The notes under the pieces were generated by a model that was not told the DNA's origin, searched no databases, and saw only the letters and a list, made by a program, of their open reading frames with translations. Both the position numbers and the translations under genes were made by a program. Source: Pipra filicauda (Eukaryota > Chordata > Aves > Passeriformes > Pipridae). Taken from it: 64,000 nucleotides of DNA. The stretch is from assembly GCF_003945595.2 (NCBI RefSeq), contig NW_024104998.1:1133224-1197223 (forward strand), in the 5' to 3' direction. This document shows positions 15,101 to 23,857 of the stretch, piece by piece. Within the stretch, counting starts at the first letter, position 1. The number at the start of each line of letters is the position of its first letter.

Positions 15101-18100
15101 CTCTCACTTTTAGACGAAAGAGTTGCAAATTAATTTTGCTGCCATAGTTATGTTAGCATGTCAGGGGCAAAGCATCCTCAGCGTAGAGGTACAAGTGGAG
15201 TTTCTGGTGCAAATGAAACCATGTCATGGGAAGAGTGTTTTGCCATGCTTATCATATTCCCTCACAGAAGTGATTTAATACTAAGCAAGTATTTCCAACT
15301 TGTTACAACATAATTCTGCTAGCAAGTGATACTGGGAAATAAAGATACTTACATCTTCACACACACATCCTCCCCTACTTGAAAGATTCAAGTGTCCATG
15401 ATTTGAAAAACACTGCAGAAAAGCCATAGCTGTGTTGGTAGAAAAACACTTGCTGTTACAGGATGTGCCTCCTTTAAGACCTCTGTGATGCCTTTTGCTG
15501 TGTAGCTGCAGCAACAGAGATTCCTCAGGCCTTGCCAGCCTGCAAAAAGTGAGTCTATTCTACCACAGCATGAATGTCTCAACTTGGTTTATATACTGCA
15601 GTGTCACTTTTACATAAAAAGCTACAGTAATGAATACCAGTTAAGTATTGGTGTCATAGCAAGTGATCTGTATATACAGTAGTTTATATATTTTTATTTT
15701 AATAATGTGAGAAGTTTGTTGCTATTAATTCATTCTGGTGCCTTTAAAACAGGCCTGTGATACATATAGCTGTGCCTCTATTAATTGTGCCTTGGTCCCA
15801 TCTGACATGTATCAAGTGAATGTTTCACTAAGAGTATGGAAACCTACCATCATAAAAGTAAGTAAATCCTATTTGTGTTCAGAATACATTTAGGTTTGAG
15901 AAACTTAAGCCAATGTTTCTAATGTCTATTAAAATTGTATCTTTTATTTTCTTAAGTGTTCCCTCTAGTATTTGAATAGTTTCCTTTGCTATTTTAAAAT
16001 TTCCTTAAAACTATGTCACATGTACTTTCTCATCCTAAAGTAAGTTTTTGTAACGTAGCGGGAATTTCAAACCGTGGTAAGAAGACACCCCTTTCTTATT
16101 CTGCATAGATGATCCTTTTTTATAGCTACTTATGCATTCACAGATTCTAATTCGGCATATGTAAGGAAGGGTACATAGAAAAACATATTTTTTTAAGTAG
16201 GTTTTTAATATGGAAAGATTTCTCAGGTATAAAAAGGATTTTTTTTATTATCAAAAGAGCAAAGGAGAGACAGTCCACTTCAGAGCACACCTCAGTATTT
16301 TCTGATGGTTACAATGACCTGGCTGTCATCTATTTTGCTCAGCTGATAAATTTCTGATACTGAGTTCCTGTTTTGTATCTTTGTTTTTCCTCTGGAAAAT
16401 AACAGGGCAGAAGGAGACATACAGCAGAATTTTAGAAAGCCCAAAATTGTCTCTGTGGCCATAATAGTTTTCAAGGATTAATTAGTATTTCTTCAAAATC
16501 TCTGCAACCTACCCCTTCAAAGCAGTATTGCTGTCTGCAAACAGTAATGTGCTGAAGGTGACATACATGAGCAGTTTCACTGACTTTCACGTTTTTCAGC
16601 ATCTCCCAAAGCATTAAGTTTTTCTCTCACTCTTCTCATTGCTACAAAGCTTTCTATTTCAAAATATCTACATATAAACCATAGCAATTAATCCTTTCTT
16701 CCAGGCCAGTATTCACAGCTTAACCCTTATTGTGAAAGCATTACTTAGGAGTGAGAACTCATCATTGATTTTGAGAAATGATCATCAAAAACTGGAGGTA
16801 AGAACATAATAATTTTTTTCACAGGAATGCTTTTTTGAACTATAAACGTTTTTGGTCTCTAATAAATTCTGAAGTTAATTCAAGCTCCTACATGGTCACA
16901 TATATTTAAACGTGAATATTAGTTATTTCTGTTTAGATTACACAAGATATGTCTTGTTTAAAATCAAATTAGCCTTTTACACTCATGCTTAGCTCCATCT
17001 CTCAGGGAGGCAGGCACTGAGTGAGGAAGAGTATACCAAAGAAACTCCCTAACATATGCTTCCACTACTCGTGGTTTTGGTCCTGTATCCTTTATAACAA
17101 TGACCACTGACTTGTAGTAGGGCCACCCTCATGACATGAATGCAGTTAGAAAGTGCAAGATATTATGTAACACAGGCTTTCATGTTGGACATTATTTTCT
17201 TAATTTTTTTCTACAAGTTCCTGAAGTGGTACTCTGAAAATCACTGCATACTGATCACTGCTGCTCTTTTGATACTTTAGAAGTACAAATTATTTATTGC
17301 TTACATTCTGAACACTTTTGCAGACCATGATTAAGATTTCCAAAGAACTCCCACCGGGTACAGTCCCCTTATGGGTTATCCTCCTGAGTATCTTTGCCGG
17401 ACTCCTGATTCTTGCACTGCTTATATTTGCTCTGTGGAAGGTAAGCTGCACATCCTTGTCTTCATGAAAATAAACCTATAGGCTTAAATTCTCTGTGGTC
17501 TCCTTCTTATAGCGACAACCTCACAGACAATACTATTATCTAATAAGTAGCATAAAATCTTGTGGAAATAACGAAATAACTAATAAATACTACAGTTTTC
17601 TGATGTGTAACATGCAGTGCTATACAGTTGAAATCTGTATTGCCATTATGTTATGAAAAGGAAAAGAAGAAGATATCTTACTATGAGTGAGGATTTATTA
17701 AAGGATTTTTCTATTAGCATTGGCTGTGGCCTTTGATAATCAGGTTTTCTCTACATGCGAGAGATGCTAGGTCTGTGGTATGTCTTGCCACAAGTGGGCA
17801 CTCTTCTCCAGGCTAAATATTTAGTTCATAATTGTGCTAGAAGGTTACAGTTTATAAATTTAAACATGCATAATCTCTTCCATAATCAACTGAGAATCAA
17901 ATATTATTATTAAGCATTTTAACCTTTGTGTGAGGATAATAATGATTCAGCAATTGCTCTGCTATATATTAACTGTACTCTTTTGTCTGGTTCATGACAT
18001 CTCTCTTTAGTTTTTCCTTTCCAACAAAAACAATATCGTAGTTCAATGAAAAGTTATTAAATAACTTTTACTGTGCTGAAAGTATTAAAAGAGTAGTAAG

Positions 18101-18219
18101 AACCAGGACATGAATGTGACCAATATGGATTCTATGTTTTGAACTGTTCTTAGTCACTTTTTCCTTTTCTGCAGGCTGGATTTTTCAAAAGGCCTCTAAA
18201 GAAGAAAATGGAGAAATGA
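29..18219 (+). CDS. ITGA1: Integrin alpha-1, C-terminal 697 residues in 18 exons (gene starts upstream of window)
   Basis: Alpha-1 pairs with integrin beta-1 to form a plasma-membrane receptor for collagen IV, collagen I and laminin. The 18 exons join in a single open frame of 697 codons plus TGA. In order they give three FG-GAP propeller blades with calcium loops DIDRDSFTD, DLNLDGYND and DLNDDGLID (about residues 13-21, 94-102 and 156-164 of the fragment), the thigh and calf domains with many N-glycosylation sequons, a transmembrane helix at about 659-682, and a 14-residue cytoplasmic tail AGFFKRPLKKKMEK. That tail is nearly the human alpha-1 tail and separates it from alpha-2, -10 and -11. 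The signal peptide, blades 1-4 and the I domain lie upstream of the window. Human ITGA1 is 1179 residues, so this is roughly the last 60 percent. ITGA2 follows 13 kb downstream on the same strand, as in human. All introns are GT-AG except the one starting at 4784. Confidence 0.97.
173..1570 (+). other. ITGA1 intron a-b
   Basis: GT-AG intron of 1.4 kb. AT-rich unique-looking sequence; I recognise no repeat or RNA gene. The two open frames on opposite strands near 611-1030 have no recognisable similarity and no splice context. Confidence 0.85.
1571..1825 (+). CDS. ITGA1: ITGA1 exon b (FG-GAP blade with calcium loop)
   Basis: 85 codons, phase 0 at both ends, acceptor ttctttcacag and donor gtatga. 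It encodes residues 49-133, with FEYQMSLEPIKQTCC, NEPCGARFGTAIAAVKD and the calcium loop DLNLDGYND at 1706-1732. The cysteine-containing linker between the two conserved blocks differs from the human linker as I recall it, while both flanks are conserved. Confidence 0.96.
1826..2251 (+). other. ITGA1 intron b-c
   Basis: Short 426-bp GT-AG intron with a small TATAATGTATATAA-type AT repeat near 1862-1880. Nothing else recognisable. Confidence 0.85.
2252..2382 (+). CDS. ITGA1: ITGA1 exon c (last propeller blade)
   Basis: 43 codons plus two bases of a split Trp codon (TG|G). It contains GGDGEKVKFFGQSVHGEM, the calcium loop DLNDDGLID at 2318-2344 and GGLGGAALFW, which ends the beta-propeller. The donor is gtatgg at 2383. 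The frame stays open past the donor to TAA at 2543-2545, but the next exon supplies the conserved SRDVAEVNVSMQF, so the splice is well supported. Confidence 0.96.
2383..4293 (+). other. ITGA1 intron c-d
   Basis: 1.9-kb GT-AG intron. The first 163 bp are open in the frame of the preceding exon, and an AATAAA follows at 2565-2570. A tiny CR1 3' remnant lies at 4120-4174. The rest, including open frames at 3374-4025, shows no recognisable similarity. Confidence 0.85.
4120..4174 (+). mobile_element. CR1 LINE 3'-end remnant
   Basis: About 55 bp matching the extreme 3' end of avian CR1 (TTGAACTCGATGATCTTAA and then ATTCTATGATTCTG). Only the tail survives. It lies in sense orientation in an ITGA1 intron, about 120 bp before the next exon. 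Confidence 0.75.
4294..4457 (+). CDS. ITGA1: ITGA1 exon d (thigh domain)
   Basis: One base completing Trp, 54 codons and one base over. It encodes SRDVAEVNVSMQF, a cysteine pair framed as NCQINKRKTICINATICF, and LKSKEDIFES, aligning with human alpha-1 across the propeller-thigh junction. The acceptor is tttttttaag and the donor gtaagt. Confidence 0.95.
4647..4783 (+). CDS. ITGA1: ITGA1 exon e (thigh domain), followed by GC donor
   Basis: Two bases completing a Ser codon and then 45 codons. It encodes MQYWITLDSQRQISRSLF, NITIKGSECTKHNFYML. The conserved reading ends with TTG at 4783, directly followed by gcaagt, so this donor is GC rather than GT. Nearby GT dinucleotides give frameshifts or a stop when joined to the next exon. 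Confidence 0.93.
4784..5709 (+). other. ITGA1 intron e-f, GC-AG type
   Basis: 926-bp intron with donor TTG|gcaagt and acceptor atgttctag. No repeat recognised. Confidence 0.85.
5710..5820 (+). CDS. ITGA1: ITGA1 exon f (thigh domain)
   Basis: 37 codons, phase 0 at both ends, encoding DKPDFQDSVKVLLEFNFSD and GPVLDSNLPNSISEY with one sequon (NFS). The donor is gtaagt. Confidence 0.95.
5821..6333 (+). other. ITGA1 intron f-g
   Basis: 513-bp GT-AG intron, AT-rich; nothing recognisable in it. Confidence 0.85.
6334..6419 (+). CDS. ITGA1: ITGA1 exon g (thigh/calf-1 boundary)
   Basis: 28 codons plus two bases of a split Ser (AG|C). It encodes IPFTKDCGAKNKCISDLVLN, matching the alpha-1 motif with its two cysteines. 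The donor is gtaact, a slightly weak consensus. Confidence 0.94.
6623..6758 (+). CDS. ITGA1: ITGA1 exon h (calf-1)
   Basis: One base completing Ser, then 45 codons: SRNDKFMIQLSVKNKKDSAY, NTRVLVQYSPNIIFAGIE. Acceptor ttattttacag, donor gtagga. Confidence 0.95.
6759..7722 (+). other. ITGA1 intron h-i
   Basis: 964-bp GT-AG intron. A 13-bp word, ATTAGGAGAAGTC, occurs twice near 7249 and 7294, suggesting a small local duplication. Otherwise nothing recognised. Confidence 0.8.
7723..7803 (+). CDS. ITGA1: ITGA1 exon i (calf-1)
   Basis: 27 codons, phase 0 at both ends, encoding DIQKDSCESNHNITCKVGYP. The block DSCESNHNITCKVGYPF is almost unchanged from human alpha-1 and contains two cysteines and a sequon. 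Confidence 0.95.
7804..9114 (+). other. ITGA1 intron i-j
   Basis: 1.3-kb GT-AG intron. No repeat or RNA gene recognised; open frames near 8519-9037 are unsupported. Confidence 0.85.
9115..9191 (+). CDS. ITGA1: ITGA1 exon j (calf-1)
   Basis: 25 codons plus two bases of a split Ser (AG|T). It encodes ISFKISFQFNASYLLENATI with two sequons. Acceptor tctctacacag, donor gttagt. Confidence 0.94.
9192..9861 (+). other. ITGA1 intron j-k
   Basis: 670-bp GT-AG intron with nothing recognisable. Confidence 0.85.
9862..9951 (+). CDS. ITGA1: ITGA1 exon k (calf-1/calf-2), two overlapping donors
   Basis: One base completing Ser, then 29 codons and two bases: DSEEPPETLSDNRGHVTIPV, KYEVGLIFV. Two donors overlap: gtaagg at 9947 and gtattc at 9952. 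Only the downstream one keeps the frame into the next exon (IFV-S-IFKEHH, same spacing as human LQFYSSASEYH), so the end is set at 9951. Confidence 0.92.
9952..10964 (+). other. ITGA1 intron k-l
   Basis: 1.0-kb GT-AG intron, AT-rich. Open frames at 10143-10424 and 10598-10792 have no recognisable similarity. Confidence 0.85.
10965..11067 (+). CDS. ITGA1: ITGA1 exon l (calf-2)
   Basis: One base completing Ser, then 34 codons. It encodes IFKEHHVIIGANDTIPTAIN, TTEQIGDEVTLHYR with two sequons (NDT, NTT). Acceptor taacccacag, donor gtaaga. Confidence 0.94.
11068..12879 (+). other. ITGA1 intron l-m
   Basis: 1.8-kb GT-AG intron. It holds a CR1 copy (11470-11982) and an A-rich stretch at about 12775-12850, just before the acceptor. 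No gene seen. Confidence 0.85.
11470..11982 (+). mobile_element. CR1 LINE, 5'-truncated, sense orientation
   Basis: About 510 bp matching the end of CR1 ORF2 and its 3' UTR: GGGCTGTTCAGCCTGAAGAA, CCAGTACCTAAAGGGGGCCT, GGATGCCCCATCCCTG, and a degraded tail CCATGATTCAATGAATCTGT. The coding part carries many stops and shifts, so this is an old dead copy inside an ITGA1 intron. Confidence 0.92.
12880..12993 (+). CDS. ITGA1: ITGA1 exon m (calf-2)
   Basis: 38 codons, phase 0 at both ends: IEKGEHFPMPNLTLQIFYPN, VTAAKNTLLYLTALSHTQ. The FPMP motif and sequons NLT and NVT align with human alpha-1; the rest is more diverged. Donor gtaagc. Confidence 0.93.
12994..14559 (+). other. ITGA1 intron m-n
   Basis: 1.6-kb GT-AG intron. 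Open frames of 127 codons (+) and 144 codons (-) overlap at 13284-13957, but neither resembles a protein I know. An (AAAC)n/(AAGC)n simple repeat sits at about 13806-13838. Confidence 0.75.
14560..14664 (+). CDS. ITGA1: ITGA1 exon n (calf-2)
   Basis: 35 codons, phase 0 at both ends: NAICQSSYPVDPLKISTGKP, FVLSKIKEPMKDTIM. It is one of the least conserved exons, but its length, phase and position (NA-x-C start, DP, GK) fit alpha-1. Acceptor tgctaacag, donor gtaagt. Confidence 0.9.
14665..15752 (+). other. ITGA1 intron n-o
   Basis: 1.1-kb GT-AG intron. Nothing recognised; minus-strand open frames at 15281-15582 are unsupported. Confidence 0.85.
15753..15857 (+). CDS. ITGA1: ITGA1 exon o (calf-2)
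   Basis: 35 codons, phase 0 at both ends: ACDTYSCASINCALVPSDMY, QVNVSLRVWKPTIIK. The three-cysteine start and QVNVSL..WKPT-IK align with human alpha-1. Donor gtaagt. Confidence 0.94.
15858..16704 (+). other. ITGA1 intron o-p
   Basis: 847-bp GT-AG intron, AT-rich, nothing recognised. Confidence 0.85.
16705..16797 (+). CDS. ITGA1: ITGA1 exon p (calf-2, membrane-proximal)
   Basis: 31 codons, phase 0 at both ends: ASIHSLTLIVKALLRSENSS, LILRNDHQKLE. The SENSSLIL sequon block matches human SENASLVL. Acceptor tcttccag, donor gtaaga. Confidence 0.94.
16798..17323 (+). other. ITGA1 intron p-q
   Basis: 526-bp GT-AG intron, nothing recognised. Confidence 0.85.
17324..17440 (+). CDS. ITGA1: ITGA1 exon q (transmembrane helix)
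   Basis: 39 codons, phase 0 at both ends. After TMIKISKELPPGTVPLW comes an uninterrupted hydrophobic helix (VILLSIFAGLLILALLIFAL) ending in WK at the cytoplasmic face. Donor gtaagc. Confidence 0.96.
17441..18174 (+). other. ITGA1 last intron q-r
   Basis: 734-bp GT-AG intron between the transmembrane exon and the tail exon; nothing recognised. Confidence 0.85.
18175..18219 (+). CDS. ITGA1: ITGA1 last coding exon (cytoplasmic tail and stop)
   Basis: 14 codons plus TGA at 18217-18219, encoding AGFFKRPLKKKMEK. GFFKR binds the beta-subunit tail and holds integrins inactive. The residue before it is Ala where human alpha-1 has Ile; alpha-4 also has Ala there, so it should be tolerated. The PLKKKMEK end is specific to alpha-1. 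Confidence 0.97.
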   Translation, partial: AGFFKRPLKKKMEK

Positions 18220-19199
18220 AAAGAAAAACCACAAAGCACAGAAATTTTTGCTCAGGTCTGCCTCCAAAATGTTACTGTAAAATTATAAACTTAGGTGCAG
18301 TGATTACAATGTTTTCTAAACTCTGGTGCATTAAAAAAACCCTAGAAGTAGAAAAACAAGAAGGAAATCAAGCATACATGCAAAGGAATAATGCAAAGAA
18401 AGAATAAACAACCTTATGGCATTTTGTGATACTCAAGAATATACTTTCAAGTGCTACTCATTTTTGGAGAGTAACTGAATTCGAAGATTCTAACATCTTT
18501 TAATACGGAAAATGTGTCATCATATTTTTATGTGGAATCATTTATTATTCCAAATTACACAAGAATTCAGCTTGTGTGTAGCAATCCCAGTCTTTTTTAT
18601 CACCTTACCATTTTGAAAAGGAAAAAGCATCATTTTCAGAATTTCTTTCTTATGTCAGTTCTGTGAAAGCAGACTGTCAGTTCACAAGGCAGAATACGCA
18701 AACTTTGAGTGCACCAAATACTGTATGACAGCTGATGCAATGACAATTCAGAAGACAGAAGCACCTCCAGAATTTTGCGTGAAAATTACTGAAATTGGAT
18801 TTCTTGGATTTCTCCTTTTGCCTACTGTAGCATGTCCCGCTGAACCCAGGATACTCCAAGGAAGAGATATTTATGGTCAAGTGGACCATAAAGGATTGAT
18901 CCATTAAATGAGATAACTGTTTGAACTTGAAACAGATTTTTGGCAGGCCTAAAAATGTATGCACAAACAGTCAAGCCCATCTGATTGCACACTGTTTTCA
19001 AATAAGCAGGGGCACAATTGTATCTGCAAGTAGAAATACCCATATTTATGCAAAAGATGTTTAGAAGCACCCTGAAAGTTTGACTCTTGCTGTATATCTT
19101 GGAGTAGCTAGGAGAGTGCTTTATAAACTGTCACTGTAAATTTAGTGTGTAGCTATTTAATCCTATGAGTTTAAAGTGTACAAAATGATAGTTAATAAA
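18220..19199 (+). other. ITGA1: Probable ITGA1 3' UTR
   Basis: AT-rich sequence directly after the stop. AATAAA hexamers occur at 18403-18408 and 19194-19199, with further ones at 20902, 21419 and 22429, so the true transcript end cannot be fixed from sequence. The lower bound given here is the second hexamer; a UTR of several kilobases is possible. Confidence 0.6.
19194..19199 (+). terminator. Candidate ITGA1 poly(A) signal
   Basis: AATAAA about 975 bp after the ITGA1 stop codon. It is one of several hexamers, and the downstream GU-rich element is not striking. Confidence 0.35.
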
Positions 19200-22100
19200 A
19201 GAGCACAGACAGAAAATTCAGCACTGGCAAGCTTCTTCTAGTATTATAAGTCACACCTCATCGTTATTACTTATGAGTTTAAAAATTGATGCAGAATTTG
19301 CATACTAAAAGCACTTAAAAATGATGTTTATTTTTGTGAGAGATTGAAAGTTTATATGAGAATACACTGAAATGTAGATAGCAAAATGTTTCTTTAAGAA
19401 ATTTTTTCTTTCTATTTAGATCATTTAGTTTCCTCCTTTCTTTTGTGTGCTTGTCTCCCTGGGGCTCTTTGCTGTGCCTTGTCCTTGAGAGCTTCCTATA
19501 TTACTTGCAGTCACACAAAATTAACAAAAGAAAAATGAGGCATGCTGGCAAAGTGTGATGCTGCCTCACCATGAGGGGGCTCAGTATTGGTTGCCAATAG
19601 ATCAGAAAATATTGAGGAGACTTACTAAGTTCTATAAAATGTACTTTTTTGCAGAAAAGCTTTGCCTTGCCAGGGAAGCCAGGAAAATTTGTTCCTCTTC
19701 TTGGGACAAATGTCACTGAAAGAAAAAAAAATCATTGCACTTTTCCCAAATGTTTTTGCTTGTCAATATCTTTATAGTAATAGCTTTAAAAGGAATAATA
19801 AATTTTACAAAGATTTTTTTTTTTTTAAGAAGAGAGCATAGACCTGGTAGAAGATGCTGGCAAGTACAACTCTGAAAGTGTGCCAGAAGGTGTTCCATCA
19901 CTTGAAAGATGCTGTCACCCTTCAGTCACTTCTATTTAGTTCCTAAATTAGAGAGAGTAGTTATTGGGACAGGCTAAGACTTATGTGAATGCCACAAATA
20001 GGATTAAGTCTGAAAGTGTTTGCAATTTCTTCTTGTGTCTGTGGGAAAGGTGGCTTTTTCATAGCAGCAGTCTGCTGAAGGTAGCAGTATGACTCAGAGG
20101 AGAGGGCAAAGCCCTCTGTGGGAACACTGTGGGTGGCTGTGCTTTCCAGAGCCTGGGAGAGCCACTGAGCCAGTGGACTTACTTGCTGTGCTCTTGTGCA
20201 CAGCTGAAAATGCACCCTGTCTGAGAGGGTGTGTCAGCTGCCCTGGTTCTGAACACAGAAGGAGGACATGAATGAAAGCAAAAAAATAACATAGAGGAGC
20301 TGTGGATAGAACGCCTGCTTCCTTCATTGTGAAGGATGACAAAACTTACTGAACTGTAAAGATAAATTAATATTCACAGCTCTGTTTTCAGTCCCAAGCG
20401 AGATGCAGGTTTTATTGTAAGAAAATGTATGATTTTGCCCATCTGTTTTGAAATAGTTAAATAGCACTTGTCACCATAGCATTTGAATGCCTCAGAATTG
20501 TAATTTTTTTTCTAACACTATCTCTGTAAAAGCATAGCAGTGCTGTTAGCCTATTAGGGTTTTGTAAAGGAACAGAATTATGAAGGAATTCTGACTCACC
20601 TATGCACACTTAGAAAGTCTATGGTAGGAGAGGAAATACTTGTATTTATTATTATTCATCCAGTTTGTTAATCATGAGGTTATTTTTCCTGGCTTCATAA
20701 AATTATTCAAAAGTTGTGCAAGACATAGCTAATTCTTATGCAGCATATTTTTAAGTGTTTCACTGTTTAGTTATGATAAGCTGTTAACCAACGCTTTTCA
20801 TTTTTCTTATGACATTTCATGTCTAATTTTAAAGCATAAGCCTAACTGAAAAATATATAAGCCAAAAACCAGTATATTTCCCTAGATAAAGTCTATGCAA
20901 AAATAAACCAGTAGTATTTTATCAATGTAAAGTATGTTTAAGATCAGTGTTCTGTTCATCTTAGACCTACTTTGCACTGTAAAAACAGTAATAAGCTTCA
21001 TGTAACCACACTGCTTTCCTCTTTGTCGTGATGTTTTCTCCCTCTTCACATTTGTCCTATTATCATATTTTCAATTAAAATATCTATTTAAGATATAAGT
21101 ATACATACATACATATAAGTATGTAAAGGGGATAGCACTATAGCACATTAATCTTACACAATTCTAAGCGATTAGTAAAATCGCTATTTTTATCCATAAT
21201 AGCCACACAGTGCTATAAGAGCAGTATTTTACTGCTTTTCATGATACACAATAGAAAAACCTACTGAAAACAATATTGCAAACATCAGGAACATCTCGCT
21301 GAAATTTAGCAGGCACAAACAGTATCAGAACAGCATGTAATCTATTTTGTTCCAAAAAACAGACGCATTAGGTTGCAATGTGATTCTAATAACTAATAAG
21401 CTAAATATTTTCCATTGAAATAAAAGCCTGTAAAAAAAATTAGTAATAAATTGTGTGTGTAACCAGAGATTACCAGCTCAGTTCCTAACTTCAGCACTGA
21501 AGTGGGTAACTTAGTGGAAATGGACAAGCTGCTTTTCTGTACTATAGAACTTCCCTTGAAAGGAGCAAGGGCTTTAAATGGTCACTCCTGCTTCAATTTC
21601 AGGTTGTTCTAGAGGTTGCTGATCCCATATGTAATTTTAGAAGACTTAGGAAACAGCATCTGCAGTACAGCAATCTACCTGGGCAGCTGATTATGTTCCT
21701 TTGCTTGTCTGGTTTCACTCTAGGTCATTATTATGAGCCATTACTCCAGACACAATCTTCCTGTCCTCACCCTTTACCTGAGTCCTTGAGTACATATCCT
21801 GTGCTGAGTCATTTTGAGCATGATGTTCCTCTTCAGAGCTTGAGTCAGGGGAATCCACCTTAAACTGAAGCCAAGGGATTTCATCTCACCTGGCACAGAG
21901 AGCCTGGAGTTAGGGTCATACTCATCTAATGAATTCCACATAGTCTAATTGGTTAAATTCTTGAATTGACCTATGGCATAGATGATGAACCATTTGAAAA
22001 TAAAAGCAGAGAAGATATTCAGAATGTACTGCTGTTAACTGTACCACTTAAAAGGAATAAAAGGGGATTTGCGTACTTTTAAAGAAAATCACAATATTCT

Positions 22101-23289
22101 GCACAGCATTTTCTTTTTCCTGTAAAATTACTTCATGTGCTTTATTGATTAAAAAAATTAAAGAGTCTCCTGTGTAGTTTGCTTGCTTTTCATTGATATA
22201 AGAATAATGTAAAGGCATCTCTGTATCTAAAAACAAATTCATCTACCTGTCAATAGAAAGGCATTGTAGAAACAAGCATTCTTGCACAGCATAACATCAA
22301 GGAAAGCTTGAATGTGGTCAAGCTGTCAGAAATACATTGTCATTAGATGTATAGAGTTTGTACCCATGTTTGAAAGCTTTTTAGAGGATTATATGACTTC
22401 TTGACACAGAGTTGTTTCCATGACACTAAATAAAAGTTGAAGACACTTTCATTCTTCTAAGCATTCTTCCTGTCCAGCAATTCTTCTGAACACATTGTTT
22501 CTGTGACCCAAATAGTCTGTGGTCTTGCATAATTGTAAATGATTCATCTTAATTTCCTTAAACCTAGTAAACATTTGTATCAAAACTTCCTAGAAGACAA
22601 AGATTACACTTTTTATATTACAGTTAACACTTAGAATATATTACAAAATGTGTTGTAACTATTACCAGAGACTACTTTGATGGTGAATCACAGTTTTCTA
22701 ATAGCAACATCCTGTCTAGTCATGGGGGAGTGCTTACCAAATATCCTACTCTGTATACATCTGATCTTTAAGAGTTTGCTGGACATTTTCCATGGGAGCA
22801 TTTTAATGAAAATCAGGGGGAAAAAAACACTTCTATTTTTGTTTGTTTTAAATTGTTTTTCAATGAAATTAATGAATAACTAGCATCACTTTCTCAGAGC
22901 AAGAAGTGTAATATTATGTGTGATTTGTACTGAACTGGATTATAATTCATTGCATTTATCAGAAGCAGCCCTTAACACTCACAGTTCAGAGATAATAGCG
23001 TGTCATGCCATGGGTGTGGCTTGAGCCCTGTAAGAATGAAGGGTCATAAAGATTAAAGCTCTGATGAAGTTTTAGTAACAACTGGCTGATACCACAGTTT
23101 AGACAGCATACATGGATTCTTTTTAAATAAGTGGATAATAAAATAAGCTATCCTTAAATAAATCACATTTTAGTTGCAAAGACTGAGGCCTGACACCCCA
23201 GAGATACTGGACTTCATCTATTCACTCAAGAAAAAAAAAGGTGAGTAAAAGACCTTCAGGCAGATTTTTCTTCTGAGTAGCACAGTGAG
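19200..23289. other. Intergenic (or distal 3' UTR) between ITGA1 and ITGA2
   Basis: AT-rich DNA with a (TACA)n-like run near 21100-21120. No exon, RNA gene or repeat family recognised; open frames here are all under 100 codons without similarity. Confidence 0.75.
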
Positions 23290-23852
23290 TGTGGTGGGCC
23301 TGGCTGAGCTGGAATTTATTTCCCCATAGTAGCTCTCACAGTGCTGTGCTCTGCATTGGTAGCTAGGGGAGTGTTGATAACACATCCATGTTTTGGCTAC
23401 TGCTGAGCACAGCACTGTAACATTCAATTGCGGGCGAGCTCCTGGGAGGGGACACAAGTAGGCCAGCTGACCCACACTGACCAAGGGGATATTCCATACC
23501 ATATGACGTCAACCCGGATATAAAAGCTGAGGCAAGGAGCAGGACCGGAGGCACTCACTGTCTCTGATGGCTGCCTGCTGACAACAGCTATGTGTGCTGG
23601 AGCCCTGTGTCTCAGAGAAGTGGCCGACCATCGCTGCTACGGGACGTAGAGATTAACTGCTGGCTTCTGCTTTGTGCGCGCGCACGCTGCTTTTGCTTTC
23701 TTTTTTTTGCATCAATATAAACTGCCTTATCGTAACCCACAACTTGTATTGTTTTCTTTTCCCACCTTACTCTCTTCCCTGTCCGGCTGGGAAGGGGAGG
23801 GATAGAGCGGCTGGGTGGGCACCTGGCGTTCAGCCAAGGTGAACTCACCACA
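23290..23852 (+). mobile_element. Solo LTR of an avian ERVL-like endogenous retrovirus
   Basis: 563 bp starting TGTGGTGGG and ending CTCACCACA, the TG...CA inverted ends of an LTR. Inside are blocks I recognise from a family widespread in birds: CATAGTAGCTCTC, GTTGATAACACA, ACTGCTGAGCA, the segment before the TATA box, GTCTCAGAGAAGTGGCCGA, and GGGTGGGCACCTGGCGTTCA near the end. No internal retroviral genes, primer-binding site or second LTR flank it, so it is a solo LTR left by recombination. Its U3 keeps a TGACGTCA element and a TATA box pointing toward ITGA2. Confidence 0.88.
23504..23526 (+). promoter_or_regulatory. LTR core promoter: CRE plus TATA box
   Basis: A perfect CRE palindrome TGACGTCA (23504-23511) lies just before ATATAAAAG (23518-23526). 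This is the U3 promoter of the solo LTR. Transcription, if any, would start about 25-30 bp downstream and run toward ITGA2, 7.7 kb away. Confidence 0.7.
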
Positions 23853-23857
23853 GTGGG

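Larger units (their letters stand above)
23285..23857 (+). repeat. 5-bp target-site duplication flanking solo LTR (GTGAG/GTGGG)
   Basis: GTGAG at 23285-23289 and GTGGG at 23853-23857 flank the LTR ends, one mismatch in five. A 5-bp duplication is usual for ERVL-type integrases. Confidence 0.65.

Noticed and set aside
18216..18407. 63-codon open frame overlapping the ITGA1 stop
   Set aside because: It is in another frame than the conserved tail, starts at an ATG spanning the stop region and has no similarity; it is 3' UTR.
1..19199. PELO, which lies inside ITGA1 in mammals
   Set aside because: No pelota-like open frame is present in the ITGA1 introns covered here. In mammals it sits near the 5' end of ITGA1, which is outside the window.
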